From Diphasiastrum complanatum (Eukaryota; Streptophyta; Lycopodiopsida; Lycopodiales; Lycopodiaceae), in the NCBI GenBank assembly GCA_029204225.1, contig CM055097.1, positions 40,769,028 through 40,833,027 of the forward strand: 64,000 nt of DNA, read 5' to 3'. The notes below the pieces were generated by a model. It saw nothing but the letters and a program-made list of their open reading frames with translations, ran no database searches and was not told the DNA's origin. Every line of letters begins with the position of its first letter. Within the stretch, counting starts at the first letter, position 1. The position numbers were made by a program, and so were the translations under genes. Positions 1 through 11,364 of this stretch are shown here, piece by piece.

Positions 1-510
1 GAACTATGGTGAGAATAGGCCAATCAACAACCCTCTGGATACGATCGGCCTCAATCTCCACTCCCCATTCGGAAATCTTATGCCCCAAGTAGGACAATTC
101 CTTAGCAAAAAAGTCACACTTAGACTCCTTGGCAAAGAGCTTTTCCCTAAGATGCTCTTTATGTTCCGCCAAAGTCTTACTGAACAATAGGATATCATCT
201 AAGAATACCACTACGAATCCTCCCAAATATGGCCTGAACAAATTGTTCATCATTTGTTGGAAAGTTGCCGATGCATTGGTCCAACAGCATGAAATTCTAG
301 TTTTTCAGAATAATCCTGAATGTGCAATTCTACATCAGAAACAACAAAATCCATCAAATCGGAATCACTTCTCGATGCCATTGTCACACGGTATTTTTTT
401 CCTCACTTTTTCTGGTAGGAAGGTTTAGCGTCTGCACCAAATTTACATTAATAAAGTTATGAGTGGATCCCGTGTCAAAAAGAACATTAACAACTTAATC
501 ATTAACTTTA
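1..510 (-). pseudogene. Ty3/gypsy protease-reverse transcriptase fragment
   Basis: Read on the minus strand, about 451-510 encodes an aspartic protease core with the motif LFDTGSTHNFI. About 1-275 encodes the reverse transcriptase palm, with FLDDILLFSKT (the catalytic FxDD box) followed by SKCDFFAKELSYLGHKIS and a DRIQRVVDWP stretch, all typical of Ty3/gypsy RT. Between them is only about 170 bases, whereas an intact element has several hundred codons of protease C-terminus and RT fingers, so a large deletion has joined the two domains. A frameshift lies near 400. About ten codons are also missing in the RT where EHLR meets KLFAK. The frame runs off the left edge of the window. Domain identity is clear from motifs; the deletion is inferred from the usual domain order. 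Confidence 0.85.
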
Positions 511-1240
511 CCTTCAATACATAGGCATGTAACAAGCATTCTCATTTGCTATTCAATACTTGCTAATTCTCTTTGTGTGTTTGCTTTTGCTTTCTAGCTT
601 ACATGTTTTTGATTTCGATTGTTAATATTTCTCCATTTGCATGCACAATGAGCAAATGAGCTAATCTCCCCTATCACTCTCTTTCTCTCCCTCTTGCTCT
701 ACTTCTGCTATCTATCTATCTCCCTCTCTTCTCTTCTTCTCTCCCTCCTTCACCTTAAAATCATGATGTGTGTGTTAGAGTAGGGAAGGGTGGTGTTAAA
801 GAGTGGTAGTGTTAGGAAAAAGAGTAGGAAGAATCTAGAATTAGCATCTTGACATAGTTAGGTACCTATCCAGTGATCTAACACTCTTTGACAGGTGGAA
901 GGGCTGCTCACTAACTATATCTACCAACCTACAGTGGTGCTGATGCCGGTGATAGGTTTCACTAACTAGTTTAGTTGCATTTTTAGTTGTTTTTGCTTTT
1001 TTAGAGCATTTTAAGGTGGATTTTGGGTAGAGTTAGCTTGCTTTTTGTACTTTCTTGTGCTTGGACTGTTCACAGCTAGCGGAGGATGTGTGAGAGGGTA
1101 GTGGAGACCCAAAACGGCCTCTAAGGGCTTGACATCCAACTAAAAACTTTGAAAAACCCCTAAAAACATTCAAATCTACATTTTGGAGGGAAAAGAGGCA
1201 AAAATCTCATCAAATTCTATTTTCTCCAAAATCAATCATG
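511..1240. other. Non-coding stretch with pyrimidine-rich tract
   Basis: No coding frame is recognisable. Bases 671-756 are a C/T-rich low-complexity run including CTAT repeats. The rest is A/T-rich DNA between two retroelement remnants and may be untranslated or LTR sequence of either; no LTR pair could be matched. Confidence 0.5.
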
Positions 1241-2095
1241 CTTGGAACCAACCTTTGCATGACTGATAGCAGCTCCAAGGTATTGTCCCAGACTAGCACA
1301 GAAGCCTACAAGAGTTAGTTCCAAGCAGATCTTGAAAAGTAAAAAAAAAAACCATAAAAATTTCAAAAAACCCTTGTAAAAAACCAAAACAATTTCAAAA
1401 CATTGAACCAACCTTCGTAGAGCCCTCTGAAGTTCCATCTCAGTGAGACAAGGACACAGAAGAGGCTGCAAAAGTTTATTCCTAGAGAAATTGCCCCTAC
1501 AAAGGTTCCCAAGGAAAAAAAGATGGGAAATGAGCTGAGAACCCTCGTAGACATCAGTTTTTTGGAGTTCTACTAGCAGGTAACCTTCGTAGAGAATTTT
1601 GGAATTCCATCTCAGTAACACAAGGACACAAAAGAGTTTGCGAGAATTAGTTTAATTCCAATAAGTCAAAAAGTGGATTTAATTACTGAAAAATCAACAA
1701 AATTAGAAGATCCAAAAAATTCTTCTAGAGCTAACCTTTGCAGCCATTCCATTGGCTTTAGAATGTCATTTTACATCAGTGATAAAATCTGGCGAGAGTT
1801 AGTACAAATTATTGGAGAAGATCAGAGAAAAAAAGTGTTTATGAACCCTGTGAAATTTTCATTTCCTTCAAGAGTTAACCTTCGTAGACTTTTTCAGAGC
1901 TAGATCCATACCAGATACAGCTCCTGTAAATCCTGCAAGAGTTACTTCCCAATAGTTTTTGAGAAATCAAGATTTTTCTACTGCAAAACAGTGAAAGAAC
2001 CTTTGCACAGCCAACCCTCACACAAGTAACCTTTGTAGACCAGATCAATAGTTAGATCTACATGAGATCCAGCTATTGTGAAAATTTCAGGCCGA
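1240..2095. repeat. Divergent ~150-bp tandem array
   Basis: A phrase close to AACCTTCGTAGA recurs near 1247, 1410, 1582, 1732, 1877 and 2028. A second phrase close to CTGCAAGAGTTAGTTCC recurs near 1307, 1464, 1639, 1791 and 1932, at the same spacing. This gives about six diverged units of roughly 145-172 bp. The best pair is at 1411 and 1583 (period 172), sharing a CCATCTCAGT-to-GGACACA stretch. The same phrases reappear downstream of the gag-pol remnant (5640-6120), so the array is probably part of the LTR or untranslated region of the element at 2261-5290. Confidence 0.65.
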
Positions 2096-2260
2096 TCGGA
2101 GAAAGGATGAAAAAGTTATCAAGGAAAAACCACCGGAAGAGGCCTAAAATTACACTATCAGCCAATCACATTGATCCGATCCCTTAAGATCTAGATTGAA
2201 TTCCATTGTACTAGAAAGATCCATCCTTGGACTCTACCGCCGAATGAATCTGAGATCCGG

Positions 2261-2870
2261 ATGATCAATTGCGAGAAGAACAATGAATCAAAAGCACCAA
2301 ACCTTCCTAGAGTTGCAGTTGCGCAAATCGAGACAGAACCAGAACCAGCAGCAATGGATCCTATGGGTCAACCTGTACTTGTTGTCGCACCCTTGCGAGC
2401 AGTCTGGAGGGCACCACAAATGGAAATACCTAAGTACGATGGGTCATTAGATCCTATCAGATTCCTCCAGATCTATGAGCAAGCATGCAAAATTTATGGC
2501 AAACGGACACCGGCAGAGAAATTGATGATGTTCTCGATGTCTCTAGTAGCAGTAGCACAAGATTGATTCTTCAACCTATCGAAAGAAGAAAAAACCACTT
2601 GGGAAAGCAGCTCTCATCACACGCTTTAGACCAAGGAAGTTCCTAGAAGATCCGTTTCTCTTGTTGAGCAAAGTCAAGATGGAAAAAAGAGAGGACTACA
2701 TAGAGCGGGTCAAACACTCAAGGTCCGAATGTAACGCAGCCCTAACTCCCGATCATGCGGTGATTATGTGGTTTCTCGTGGGGTTGCCACGTAGTATCAG
2801 AAGAGAACTAAAAAGACGAGAGCAATATGCTATATTGTAGGAAGCAATGGAAGTGACTCTGAAACAGATA
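2261..2870 (+). pseudogene. Ty3/gypsy gag (Retrotrans_gag domain), broken
   Basis: The frame starting at 2261 carries MEIPKYDGSLDPIRFLQIYE and KIYGKRTPAEKLMMFSMSL, the start of a retrotransposon gag capsid-like domain. It stops at 2564-2566 (TGA) but the domain continues in other frames through about 2850, with KFLEDPFLLLSKVKM, YIERVKH and MWFLVGLPRSIRRELK. The same order is seen in the gag at 49956-51306 (PKLDLPKFDD, RFLQIFENACDVYGK, FLVGLPRWIRCEL), so the two are homologous. Gag would coat retrotransposon RNA in the cytoplasm. Stops and frameshifts make this copy non-functional. No CCHC knuckle was found after it. Confidence 0.75.
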
Positions 2871-3658
2871 TTGTGAGATGGACGGATGCATTGGCGACCG
2901 TTGACTGTATGGCTGGACATGCTTGTCAACCGGATTCAGATCTAAAACCTAGCACATCTTCACCCAAGTGCTATACCATGGACACACCAATCACTTTCGG
3001 GGTGAATATGATCAATGTAGCATGGCTATCAACAGAAGCTATTGAGGACCCTGTGGACGATAATTTAGTCCCTTGGCAACATGCTTTGACCTACAACAAG
3101 GAGACTGAGCTGACTGATGAGAAGGTCCTACAACATATGGATCCAGATCGCTATGGGATGAAGAAAGTACCAAGCCACCACCGAAATCCGCAATGGCTAA
3201 GGTCTCCAAGATAGATCCACCCAAGACACCTGCCAACAGGAAGAATCAGCTGAGACAACATTATAACCAGGTGATTCGATGGAGCAATCTATCAGAAGAG
3301 GCCATAGCTACTATGGATGTTGATATTCACAATCATGAAACGAATATCACACCAATTCCTAAGAAAGACAACAAGGAAGAACCCAACTACATGGGTAGAA
3401 AAGAAAAAACGAAAGTGTTGGAGTCCTTGAAGTCGGTCTGAATGGACCCAGACATAGCGTCATCATCCTCACAGATGATTGATAGCCCAAAGATTAAAAG
3501 TCGGACTAAGATCAATATTCTGAAGGAGGAATCCCAGCAAACGCCAGTTCATGAGATGCCAGAAACCTTCAAGAACTATACCTTAGACGACGTAGTAATC
3601 ATGATGTTGCAAGCTCAACGAGAACCTGAGCAGTGGAACAAGTCTTCGAAGGACGTAC
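2871..3658 (+). pseudogene. Gag-pol spacer remnant, domain not recognised
   Basis: Several short frames (2873-3214, 3193-3441, 3442-3672) follow one another in the gag-to-RT interval. They are rich in charged and polar residues, and I recognise no protease active site (DTG/DSG). By position this is where gag C-terminus and protease should be. The protease is either deleted or too decayed to see. Confidence 0.45.
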
Positions 3659-4440
3659 ATGGACACAACTGATGATTTAGTTGAGCCAGGTGAAGAAGAG
3701 AAGATCGTGCATGTGCGAGAACAGTTGACACCCACTCAATCCAGAAGATTATGTGCATTATTGGTGGAATACAAAGATTGTTTTGCTTTGAATTACAGTG
3801 ATCTGAAGGGTATACCACCAACCATAGTCCAGCACACCATACCCTTGGTGGATGGGGCAGTCCCAAGGTGAGCCGTTACTACTGATGCAACCCGAACTAT
3901 ACAAAACTAATCAAGCGGGAGTTGTAGAAATTGCTAGATGTGGATTTCATTTATGAAATCGAGCACACTAAATGGGTGTCGCCGATAGTCATAGTATCCA
4001 AGAAGAATGGCAAAATGTGAATATGTGTGAACCTAAAAGTGTTAAATGCAATCAACAAGAAGAATCATTTTCCCTTACGATTTATGGAAAGTGTCCTAGA
4101 CAGAGTAGCAGGAGCAAAAGCCTACAGTTTCCTGGATGGTTTCAGTGGCTACAATTAGGTGAAAATAGCTTTGCGAGATCAGCACAAAACAATGTTTGCC
4201 ACGAAATGGAAAATCTATGCCTACAAAGTGATGTCGTTTGGACTTTGCAATGTCCCAAGCATCTTTCAATGAGTTATGCAGGCGACATTCAAAGAGTATT
4301 CGAAAAAAAATTGGAGATATTCTTGGATAATCTGTCCATGCACGGATCAAACTCTGAGCACTTATTAAATTTGTAAAAGGTGTTGAACAAATGCCGCGAA
4401 TATCACTTTTCGAAGTTAGCATGACCAATCTACAAACTCA
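3659..4440 (+). pseudogene. Ty3/gypsy reverse transcriptase, broken
   Basis: The frame at 3659-3871 gives LLVEYKDCFALNYSDLKGI and a polar lead-in typical of the N-terminal edge of plant Ty3/gypsy RT. Frameshifted continuations carry TKWVSPIVIVSKKNGKM, NHFPLRFMESVLDRVAG, YSFLDGFSGYNQVKIALRDQ and FGLCNVPSIFQ, which are successive RT motifs. The catalytic YxDD region is damaged: around 4310 the expected LEIFLDNLSMHG reads D-N instead of D-D. The enzyme would copy element RNA to DNA. Several frameshifts and stops are present. Confidence 0.8.
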
Positions 4441-4720
4441 CAATGAAACCATATTGGACAAAGGAAGCCCTACAGGCTTTTCAGAAACTTAAAGACACAT
4501 TGGTCTCAGCACAATATTATGCCCACCCAATTGGTCCATAGAGTTTTATGTGCATACGGACGCATCGAAGTATGCAGTGGGAGCAGTCTTAACCCATCTA
4601 GGTGAACACAAAAAATATTTTCCAATCCAACGAGCAACTGCCAAGTTCCTAATATGATCGCAGAAGTCATTTCATCAATGAGACCATCAAGATCATGTTG
4701 GAGGAATTCTTTGTGATCCA
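4440..4720 (+). pseudogene. Ty3/gypsy RNase H domain remnant
   Basis: Across frames this stretch reads KPYWTKEALQAFQKLKDTL and then FYVHTDASKYAVGAVLTH, the connection and first catalytic aspartate region of a Ty3/gypsy RNase H, which would remove the RNA strand after reverse transcription. The rest of the domain and the first part of integrase are missing before 4730, so an internal deletion is inferred. Confidence 0.7.
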
Positions 4721-4729
4721 TAGATTCAG

Positions 4730-5300
4730 CACGTCTTATTATTCTCGCAGTAATGGGCAGGTGGAATCATCCAATAAGGTCTTGTGTAGCGTGATCACGA
4801 AAACAATTTAAGCTAGCAGATCTGATTGGGAGCACAAGTTACATACTGGTCTATGGGCATTCAGGACATCATATAAGAGAAGCACTGATCACATGCCATT
4901 TCAACAGGTTTATGGTCAGGATGTAGTTATGCCATTGGAGTTTTTGGTACCATCATTAAGGATTGCCACAACGCAACGTCTTGATGAATCCAAATCTCTA
5001 CAATTATGCCATGAAGCATTAAATAAACTTTGTGAGACATGCTTACTAGTTGTGCATGCATTGGCAGCTGAGAAAGAATGACGCAAGGCATGGCATGATT
5101 GTCGATTGCACAAGAAAGATCTCGATCAAGAGATTTGGTTCTCATGTATAGAACCAAAGCGATCAAGGGAAAGTTGAAGCTCACTGGTGAAGGCCCGTAC
5201 CGTGAAAAGGAAATCCTGAGCCATGGAGCCATGAATCTCGAACAGTTAGATGGGACACCATTTGACACGCCCATCAATGGTGGCTGACTTCACAAGTATT
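4730..5300 (+). pseudogene. Ty3/gypsy integrase, C-terminal half
   Basis: Motifs in order are YYSRSNGQVESSNKVL (the catalytic-glutamate end of the DDE core), LWAFRTSYKRSTDHMPFQQVYG and MPLEFLVPSLRI. After them come VLMYRTKAIKGKLKLTGEGPY (the GPY/F module that follows the integrase core) and a final LHKYW-like end. This order and the terminal RKYW-type ending match the Tat/Athila branch of plant Ty3/gypsy. The zinc-binding domain and the first two catalytic aspartates are absent. One in-frame stop is at about 4809 (TAA). Confidence 0.8.
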
Positions 5301-6556
5301 GGCCACCTCAATGAAGCAGATCAAGGATGGTGATGACAAGTCACAATTAGTTACATCTTCAGGGTCATCATAGCCAGATCCAGAAAAATCTAGTTAGATC
5401 AAGACAGTTCCATCAAGATCCAGCAAAATCTGATTAGATCCGATAACATCCGACAAGATCCAAGTGGGATCTAGATCCAAATAAGATCAATCGGGCAGTA
5501 GATCATCAGATGACACCAATCAACCTCCAAACTTGAGGATCAGAAACATCGAGCTCAATAAAAAGTAGCAAAATGAAGGCAAATATTACTTAATCTGATG
5601 GATCAGCTACCAATTTTTCATAAAAACTATCACAGAGCTCTTCATAGTTAGATCTGACTTGGATGCAACAGTACACCAATCTGGCAGAGTTAGGAATCAG
5701 AGAATTTCAAAATATCACCAAAAAACACCCAAGAAGAGCACTTTTTTCAAGATTTTTTGGGATCCCTTGGGAACTAACTCTTGCAGGTTTGTCAGTCACT
5801 AGATCTGACTCAGATGAATCTATAAAATTTCTGCGAGAGTAACTGATGTAAAAATCATCAATTTTGAGTGTATGCAAGGATTCTGGAAGGCGGAATCTTT
5901 GAAAACTTCGTAGAGCATCAAGATGTCAAAACCAATCTTCTCAGACACCCAAAATGGATTCAAAACAGTGAAAGCGACCTAGCTACATGGTCAGAACATG
6001 AAAGTTAGCCATATAAAAAAGTTACATGAGAGTTCCCTTCTTGAGAGAGTTGAACCCTTGTAGGAACTGCTGAACCCTCGCAGAACCTTGGCATCTAGAT
6101 CACCTACTGAACCTTCGTACACTTTTTTGGGGTCTTATAATTTTGTGAAGAAGGTTCTTGCCAATTTTGGTAAAGAACTGAGCTGTGGAAAGTGCACTTC
6201 TCCTAATACACACTCTAATTTTCTTCTATATAACGGAGAAGTTTGATTCATTTGGCACTTCTTACAGTGAAGCTCTACCGAAATCTTCCGTGAATTTTCA
6301 AAGCGTTCAGATTGCGACCAAACTTCGCCTACACCTACATCTGCCATCATAACTACTTGCTTTACACTCATTGCCCACTTACACTACTTACTTTACACTC
6401 ATTATCTACTTTTTCACCTACTTTTGAGCGTTATACACCTTTCCAGTTTTTTCCAACCTTTTCCCCAATTTTTAATGCCTTTTTAGCCCTTTTTGAAAAT
6501 ATTTTTCTATTTTTCCATCCTCATCTTCTTCCACCGTAATCTGACCCGCTAATATA
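5300..6556 (+). repeat. 3' flank of gypsy remnant and leader of next ORF
   Basis: 5380-5500 is built from repeated GATCCA/AGATC words. 5640-6120 contains phrases shared with the 1240-2095 array (AACTTCGTAGAG near 5910, ACCTTCGTAC near 6110, and the CTGCAAGAGTTAGTTCCC phrase in reverse orientation near 5775). This supports the two regions being the two untranslated or LTR parts of one element. 6310-6540 is pyrimidine-rich leader sequence before the ATG at 6557. Exact LTR ends were not found. Confidence 0.5.
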
Positions 6557-7188
6557 ATGGCCTCAGCTTCTAGACCTACCAACCAGCCATCCAGTCCATC
6601 TGACGACTCCCTTACCCCCAAGGATGTCATCAAGAATGACATTTCTTCTGACATGCAAATCTGGCCACTGCTTGCGGATTCCTTGGTCACGTTGTGGGTC
6701 CAGACAGTCGGACCTCTCCTGCAAGCGATGGGCATTTACCCATCCATATTCACAGCTATGCTTAACATGCCTCTTGTTCTCATGGCCTACGCCATGTGGG
6801 ACAAGAAAAAGGCCCGCTTCTATGTCCGATACAAAAACAAGATGTATCGGGTGCGTGTCAATATGGACGCACTTGCGGCAATAGGAATTGTCTCTGGTAC
6901 TCGCTAAAAACCCTCCCATAGTAGTGCTTTGCTCTCACCCAACCCTTTCTAAATCCACTGGGCCCCGAAACTCAGCTAAAGACTAACAATGGGTATTTGA
7001 TAGAAACTATTAATAACCCCATCGTCCAATCAGCAGCATATCTGCTGAATAACTTTCTAGTCGTTTCATCCTTGCGCAAGGAGCGCATCCAATCTAATCG
7101 TACCTTCCACCTTTGTTCTGAAGAGCTAAGGCTGGTCGTTAAACCAAACTCACGCAACCGGATGGCTGCCGAGGCCCCTGTTGTGTAA
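6557..7188 (+). pseudogene. Accessory ORF, N-terminal part, unknown family
   Basis: An open frame from the ATG at 6557 runs 116 codons to a TAA at 6905. It contains a Ser/Pro-rich start and then a hydrophobic and basic segment (ADSLVTLWVQTVGPLLQAMG, KKARFYVRYKNKMYRVRVN). A second frame of about 70 codons ends at 7188 and reads like its continuation (NNPIVQSAAYLLNNFLVVSS, SEELRLVVKPNSRN). I do not recognise the fold. Its place just downstream of a gypsy integrase, in the same direction, suggests an accessory ORF of that element. An unrelated captured gene is also possible. The linking frameshift near 6907-6960 is inferred. Confidence 0.4.
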
Positions 7189-7289
7189 CCTTGCCTGTAT
7201 AGTTCTCGAACAGAAGGTTCGAATTACATCGCTCTGTCATACTTTCTACTAACATTCCTCACGTTAACCTCTACTCACTCCGCTGCTAC

Positions 7290-7960
7290 AAACACGTCGT
7301 CCAGCAAAAGAATGTGTGGTGCTGCCTCCACCTCCGCTAGTCCTCCTACAACTCGTCAATGAACCGCGCCATCTCAGGCTTCTTCCTCAACCACTACCTC
7401 TGCGTCCGCACAAAAGACCACTCTCACTTCCTCCATCACTCCCATCACCATTCCCGTTTCGACCCCAGCCTCTACTACCATTACTTTTTTCATTCCCTTG
7501 GCTACTGCCACTACCACTGTTTCTACTCCACCTACCACCATCAACCCTCTCGATTCCCAATTGTCCCCTAGCACCCTAGCATGGCTCAACCAAATCAACT
7601 TCTCACCTCCTGCCTCTCCTTCATCTTCATCCATCTTTACCACCACCCTCCAGTTTCCTTCTGTTCATCCCATCCACTCATTTGAAAACCCCATTCTTGC
7701 ACCTCTTTCCACCACTGCTACTCCTATCACGCCTCTCACTTCACCTTTGAAGGCTGCCGAGGGTGACAAACCGTTGTCCGATGAAGCATTTGTGCAGCAC
7801 ACATTTGTAGTCTCACCTCTTCGAGCTGATCCCACTGCACCAGAGGGCATGCGCAACCAGAAAACCTAATTGAAGATGATGATACAGGTGTGCAGATGAG
7901 TCAGGCGACACCACATTCTGCCCCAGCAAGAACCATACCACCGGCTGCTCCCACGGACCT
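7290..7960 (+). pseudogene. Accessory ORF, Ser/Thr/Pro-rich linker
   Basis: Low-complexity coding-like sequence. The longest frame is 7498-7869 (123 codons) with runs such as TTTVSTPPTTINP and STTATPITPLTSP. Proline, serine and threonine dominate in every frame, so the frame is chosen because it has the fewest stops and ends in an acidic, mixed segment before the coiled coil. It is probably a flexible linker between the N-terminal domain at 6557 and the coiled coil at 8000-8560. Confidence 0.4.
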
Positions 7961-7984
7961 CACAATGGCCTAAACCAAGCCTTG

Positions 7985-8563
7985 CGCATCTTTATCCAAG
8001 ATGCGGTAGCAGCCAAAACCTCTTTGGACAGCCAAGTATTGGAATTGGCCACAAATAGCACAAAGTTACAAGTTGATATCCTACAGCTCTAGCAAGACCT
8101 ACAAATAGCTCAGTGACACAAGTTGGAAGGACAAAAAGAGATTTTGAAGCTGCAACAACATGAAGATGGCCTCCACCAGTACATCCGAAGCCTCTTCAAA
8201 ACAACAATGGACGCTTCTACGAAAGTCCAAGAGCTTCAAAACGAAGCTCCACAATGGCTCGCCCCCCTCTAGGCACAACTGCAAATCTACGAGACAGAAA
8301 ATGCTCGCTTGGGAGCAGAGGTGCAAGCCTTACAACAAGAAAAGGCCACGTGGTTAGCCCAACCGGCACCTGTCAATCGGCCACTTACACAACCCGAAAT
8401 GGACCTCTATCAGCAGCAGGTGCAGGTTACAGCCAAACGTTGACGAACAGCTACCAGACTGAATTTGCGGACCGCTACCGTGCAAGATCCAACCAAGAGA
8501 TGGCCCAGGGTCGATCTCCACCAACCGTGCTTTTCGGAAGCCAACCTTGATCGAGAATGAAAT
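7985..8563 (+). pseudogene. Accessory ORF, coiled-coil segment
   Basis: In one frame (the GCT at 8108 is a codon) the sequence is a long heptad-type helix: KLEGQKEILKLQQHEDGLHQ, KVQELQNEAPQWLAPL, QIYETENARLGAEVQALQQE. Three in-frame stops interrupt it, at 8114-8116 (TGA), near 8270 (TAG) and near 8441 (TGA). The frame is otherwise kept for almost 580 bases, which argues for a recently functional protein. Coiled coils are common in accessory proteins of plant retroelements and in many host proteins, so no function is assigned. Confidence 0.45.
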
Positions 8564-8615
8564 CAACACTTATTTGGCATAATTCCCATATGAAAGCTCA
8601 TGCGACGGTTGTCAA

Positions 8616-9368
8616 TTGTCTGTCACAATAAAGGAGATCAAGGGAAATGAGTTGGCCTTCATCCCAACTTTAGGCACTCAGCCAGAATGGCGAAAATGCT
8701 TGTTTGAACGAAATCCTATCAGGGCGTACGTCACTAGTCCCAAGCAACTAAGATTAAATGCCCACTACCTCTCCTACCCACGAAGATCTAAATGGGTGGA
8801 GTATGGCACCCCCCTGGAGAAGATCACGCTAAACACGAAGAATTGGCCAAGGATCAAATCAAAATATGGCTGGACAACGAATGTAGATGCTAGGAGGGCT
8901 CTCGTTCAGTTCTCACAACAATATCTCACCTGCCCCGACCTGACAGTCTGTGCGGCAGCAACCTACGTCTGAGACTTAGAATATCTGATGGGAGTCCCCA
9001 CCAGATGGGACAATTTTTTGTCAACGATATGTTTTGATCCCAACTTCGCCCTGGTTTCGGAGAAAGTTGAAGACCAACTACCATTGGCGCGAGTGTATTA
9101 TAGAGCGGCCTTACTCGGCGATCCTAGCCACAAGCAAATTCCAATAGTGGATAGACCAAGCATGGCTTACCGGTGTACATAAGTCATTTCATATGCCGAA
9201 GAGCAGAAAAAATTTATCAAGATTAGCATTCATGGAGGACGTGACAGGCTACCTCATCCACCAAAGGCGCACGAAGAAGACCCTCTATTAAACCAACAAA
9301 GTGCCAAGGGACCGCACTACTTCAGGCAGTGGGTCCTGTTGGGGGTATTCCCAACATATTGTAAATAA
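8616..9368 (+). pseudogene. Accessory ORF, C-terminal unknown domain
   Basis: One frame stays in register from 8616 to the TAA at 9366-9368 (about 250 codons), interrupted only by a TGA at 8970-8972 and a TAA at 9180-9182. It is a mixed, globular-looking sequence with many aromatic residues (PIRAYVTSPKQLRLNAHYLS, YGWTTNVDARRALVQFSQQY, LPLARVYYRAALLGDP, HYFRQWVLLGVFPTYCK). Two point nonsense mutations in a long kept frame suggest recent inactivation. I do not recognise the family. Confidence 0.5.
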
Positions 9369-10078
9369 ATAAAGTCAAAAAAATAGAAATAGTTTCGAGG
9401 GTCGTGGCATCCTACGTGTATAAGCCCATGGCCCAATGAGCACTTGATCGGCACAAACAACTCGATCTCAGAGGCAGTTAGCCTCCTTTGCATCCTCAAT
9501 GGATTCGTATCATCATTAATATTGTTAAGGTTTAGGGCTTATGGTTGATTATAGATGGAAAATTGATTTATATGTTGGTATTGCCCTCGTAGCTTTGAAT
9601 CAATACCTATAAAAGCTCGAACTATGATACGAGAACCACGCATGCACACACACACATTAGAGTAGCATGAATAAATTAAGATACTATGCATTAAAGTAGC
9701 ATGAACTAGCAAGCATGAAACATAAATCAAGATACTACAAATTAGGGTAGCATGAACTAGGAAGCTTGCGACATAAACAAATAGCATCATATCACGCACA
9801 GGCACACACGCACACACACACCCTAAACTCTAAACTCTAAACGCATAGGAAGAGAAAAAACAAAAAAAACATAGTAGAGTGCTAATCAAAACTCCCGAAC
9901 CGTACGATTATATCCTATTGCAGAATGTCACCACATGCTCCCTCCCTGCGGTGTTTGAGCTTTCTTGTGGAACTTATCGTCCAATAAGAAACATTTGAAC
10001 CACACCTTTAACGGAAGAAAACAAGGGCTACACACCTTCCTAGAATTGGGAGTGTTGGTTACCTTTAACTCTTTCATG

Positions 10079-10089
10079 ATCTCTCTCTC

Positions 10090-10132
<43 letters not shown>
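10079..10132. repeat. (CT)n microsatellite
   Basis: An almost pure CT dinucleotide run of about 54 bases with a single CC interruption near 10100, lying between the two ~215-bp direct repeats. Confidence 0.95.
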
Positions 10133-10133
<1 letters not shown>

Positions 10134-10343
10134 AGCATGAAACATAACTAATACATAACATATAAATTAAGATGCAAATTAAAGTAACATGAATAAACTA
10201 AGATACTATGTATTAGAGTAGCATGAACTAGCAAGCATGAAACATAAATCAAGATACTACGAATTAGGGTAGCATGAACTAATAAGCTTGCGACATAAAC
10301 GAATGGCATCATACTTACACGCACACGCACACACACACACACA

Positions 10344-10372
10344 CCCTAAAACCTAAACCCTAAACCCTAAAC
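10344..10372. repeat. Interstitial plant telomere-type repeat
   Basis: Degenerate CCCTAAA units (CCCTAAA, ACCTAAA, CCCTAAA, CCCTAAAC) follow a CA run. The sister block has three decayed units at 9821-9842 (CTAAACT). CCCTAAA is the common land-plant telomere motif. The short length and internal position point to slippage or repair-derived sequence, not a chromosome end. Confidence 0.7.
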
Positions 10373-11364
10373 ACACAGGAAGAAAAAAAAAAAAAAAAAC
10401 CCGCATGAGCCTGTGACATGAAGATTTTAATATATATAGATGACCTTTTTTTAGGTAGCGTACTTAAGAAATTAGATTTATATGGATTAAAGGACGTGCA
10501 TGAGCTTGAGTAAAAGGTTAGTCTGGGTAGTCGAGCCTTCTCTCTCAAGTCGCAAGAATGGATAGGAAGACAATCTTGACCTCTACACATGGTAATCTAC
10601 CTGCCCATGCAGGCTACTAGATATTATTGACCAAAGGCATAAGACAACTGTCTTTTTATAACAGGCGTTAATGAGAAGCCCTTATTATGGCTCAAAACAT
10701 TAAGCCTCTTCACATGCTAACACATTAGCTTCTAACCTGGACTAGCTTCTTGACCACTAATATGGCAAGACATTAGTTAATGACTTGGTCTTAACAATTA
10801 TGAAGTACTAGTAAAGTTGCAAATGGCCTTTCACTAAATCATGTACAATCTTGACATATTAGGTGTTAGGTCCAAATTAAGTGAGAGAGTTTTAGTGGCC
10901 CATCCAATGATCCAAGTTAAATGAGATAATGTAACTCTAAGGATGAAAAAAGCAAAAGTTTTAAATGCTAGATGCCAATTCAAATTCCAACGGTTGAAGT
11001 TAAATGAGATGATGCCATAGGTGGGCATGACTCACATGGGAATGATGGGATATGTTGGGCACAATTCCCAACACATGTAAATTAAATGTGGTAATGTGCC
11101 ATTTGATACTTTACACTTTTTAATATACGGAGTCCCTTCTAGTGTTGGTAAAAAAGATACAAACAATATCATGATTTTAACTAGGAGAGCAAAAGTACAG
11201 GCAACGAGACTAGGAGTTCATTGTGCGCATTCAACGATTTTGTAAAATGACGCGTAAGCTCTTAGAGGCAGGTACTTCGTAGCTACAGATCATCTGTCCT
11301 CCGAGATGCAACGTCTCGCGCGCATGCCAGCAATCTATTCGCTCGCGCTGCATGATTGAGCGTT

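Larger units (their letters stand above)
9369..10400. repeat. Duplicated ~215-bp block with CA and telomere-like ends
   Basis: Blocks at about 9650-9845 and 10170-10375 are direct repeats offset by 522 bp (GATACTAC at 9731 and 10253). Each is itself made of two ~50-bp units carrying GTAGCATGAACTAG, and each ends in a CA-rich run followed by CTAAA-type repeats. No gene is visible in this kilobase. Confidence 0.75.
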
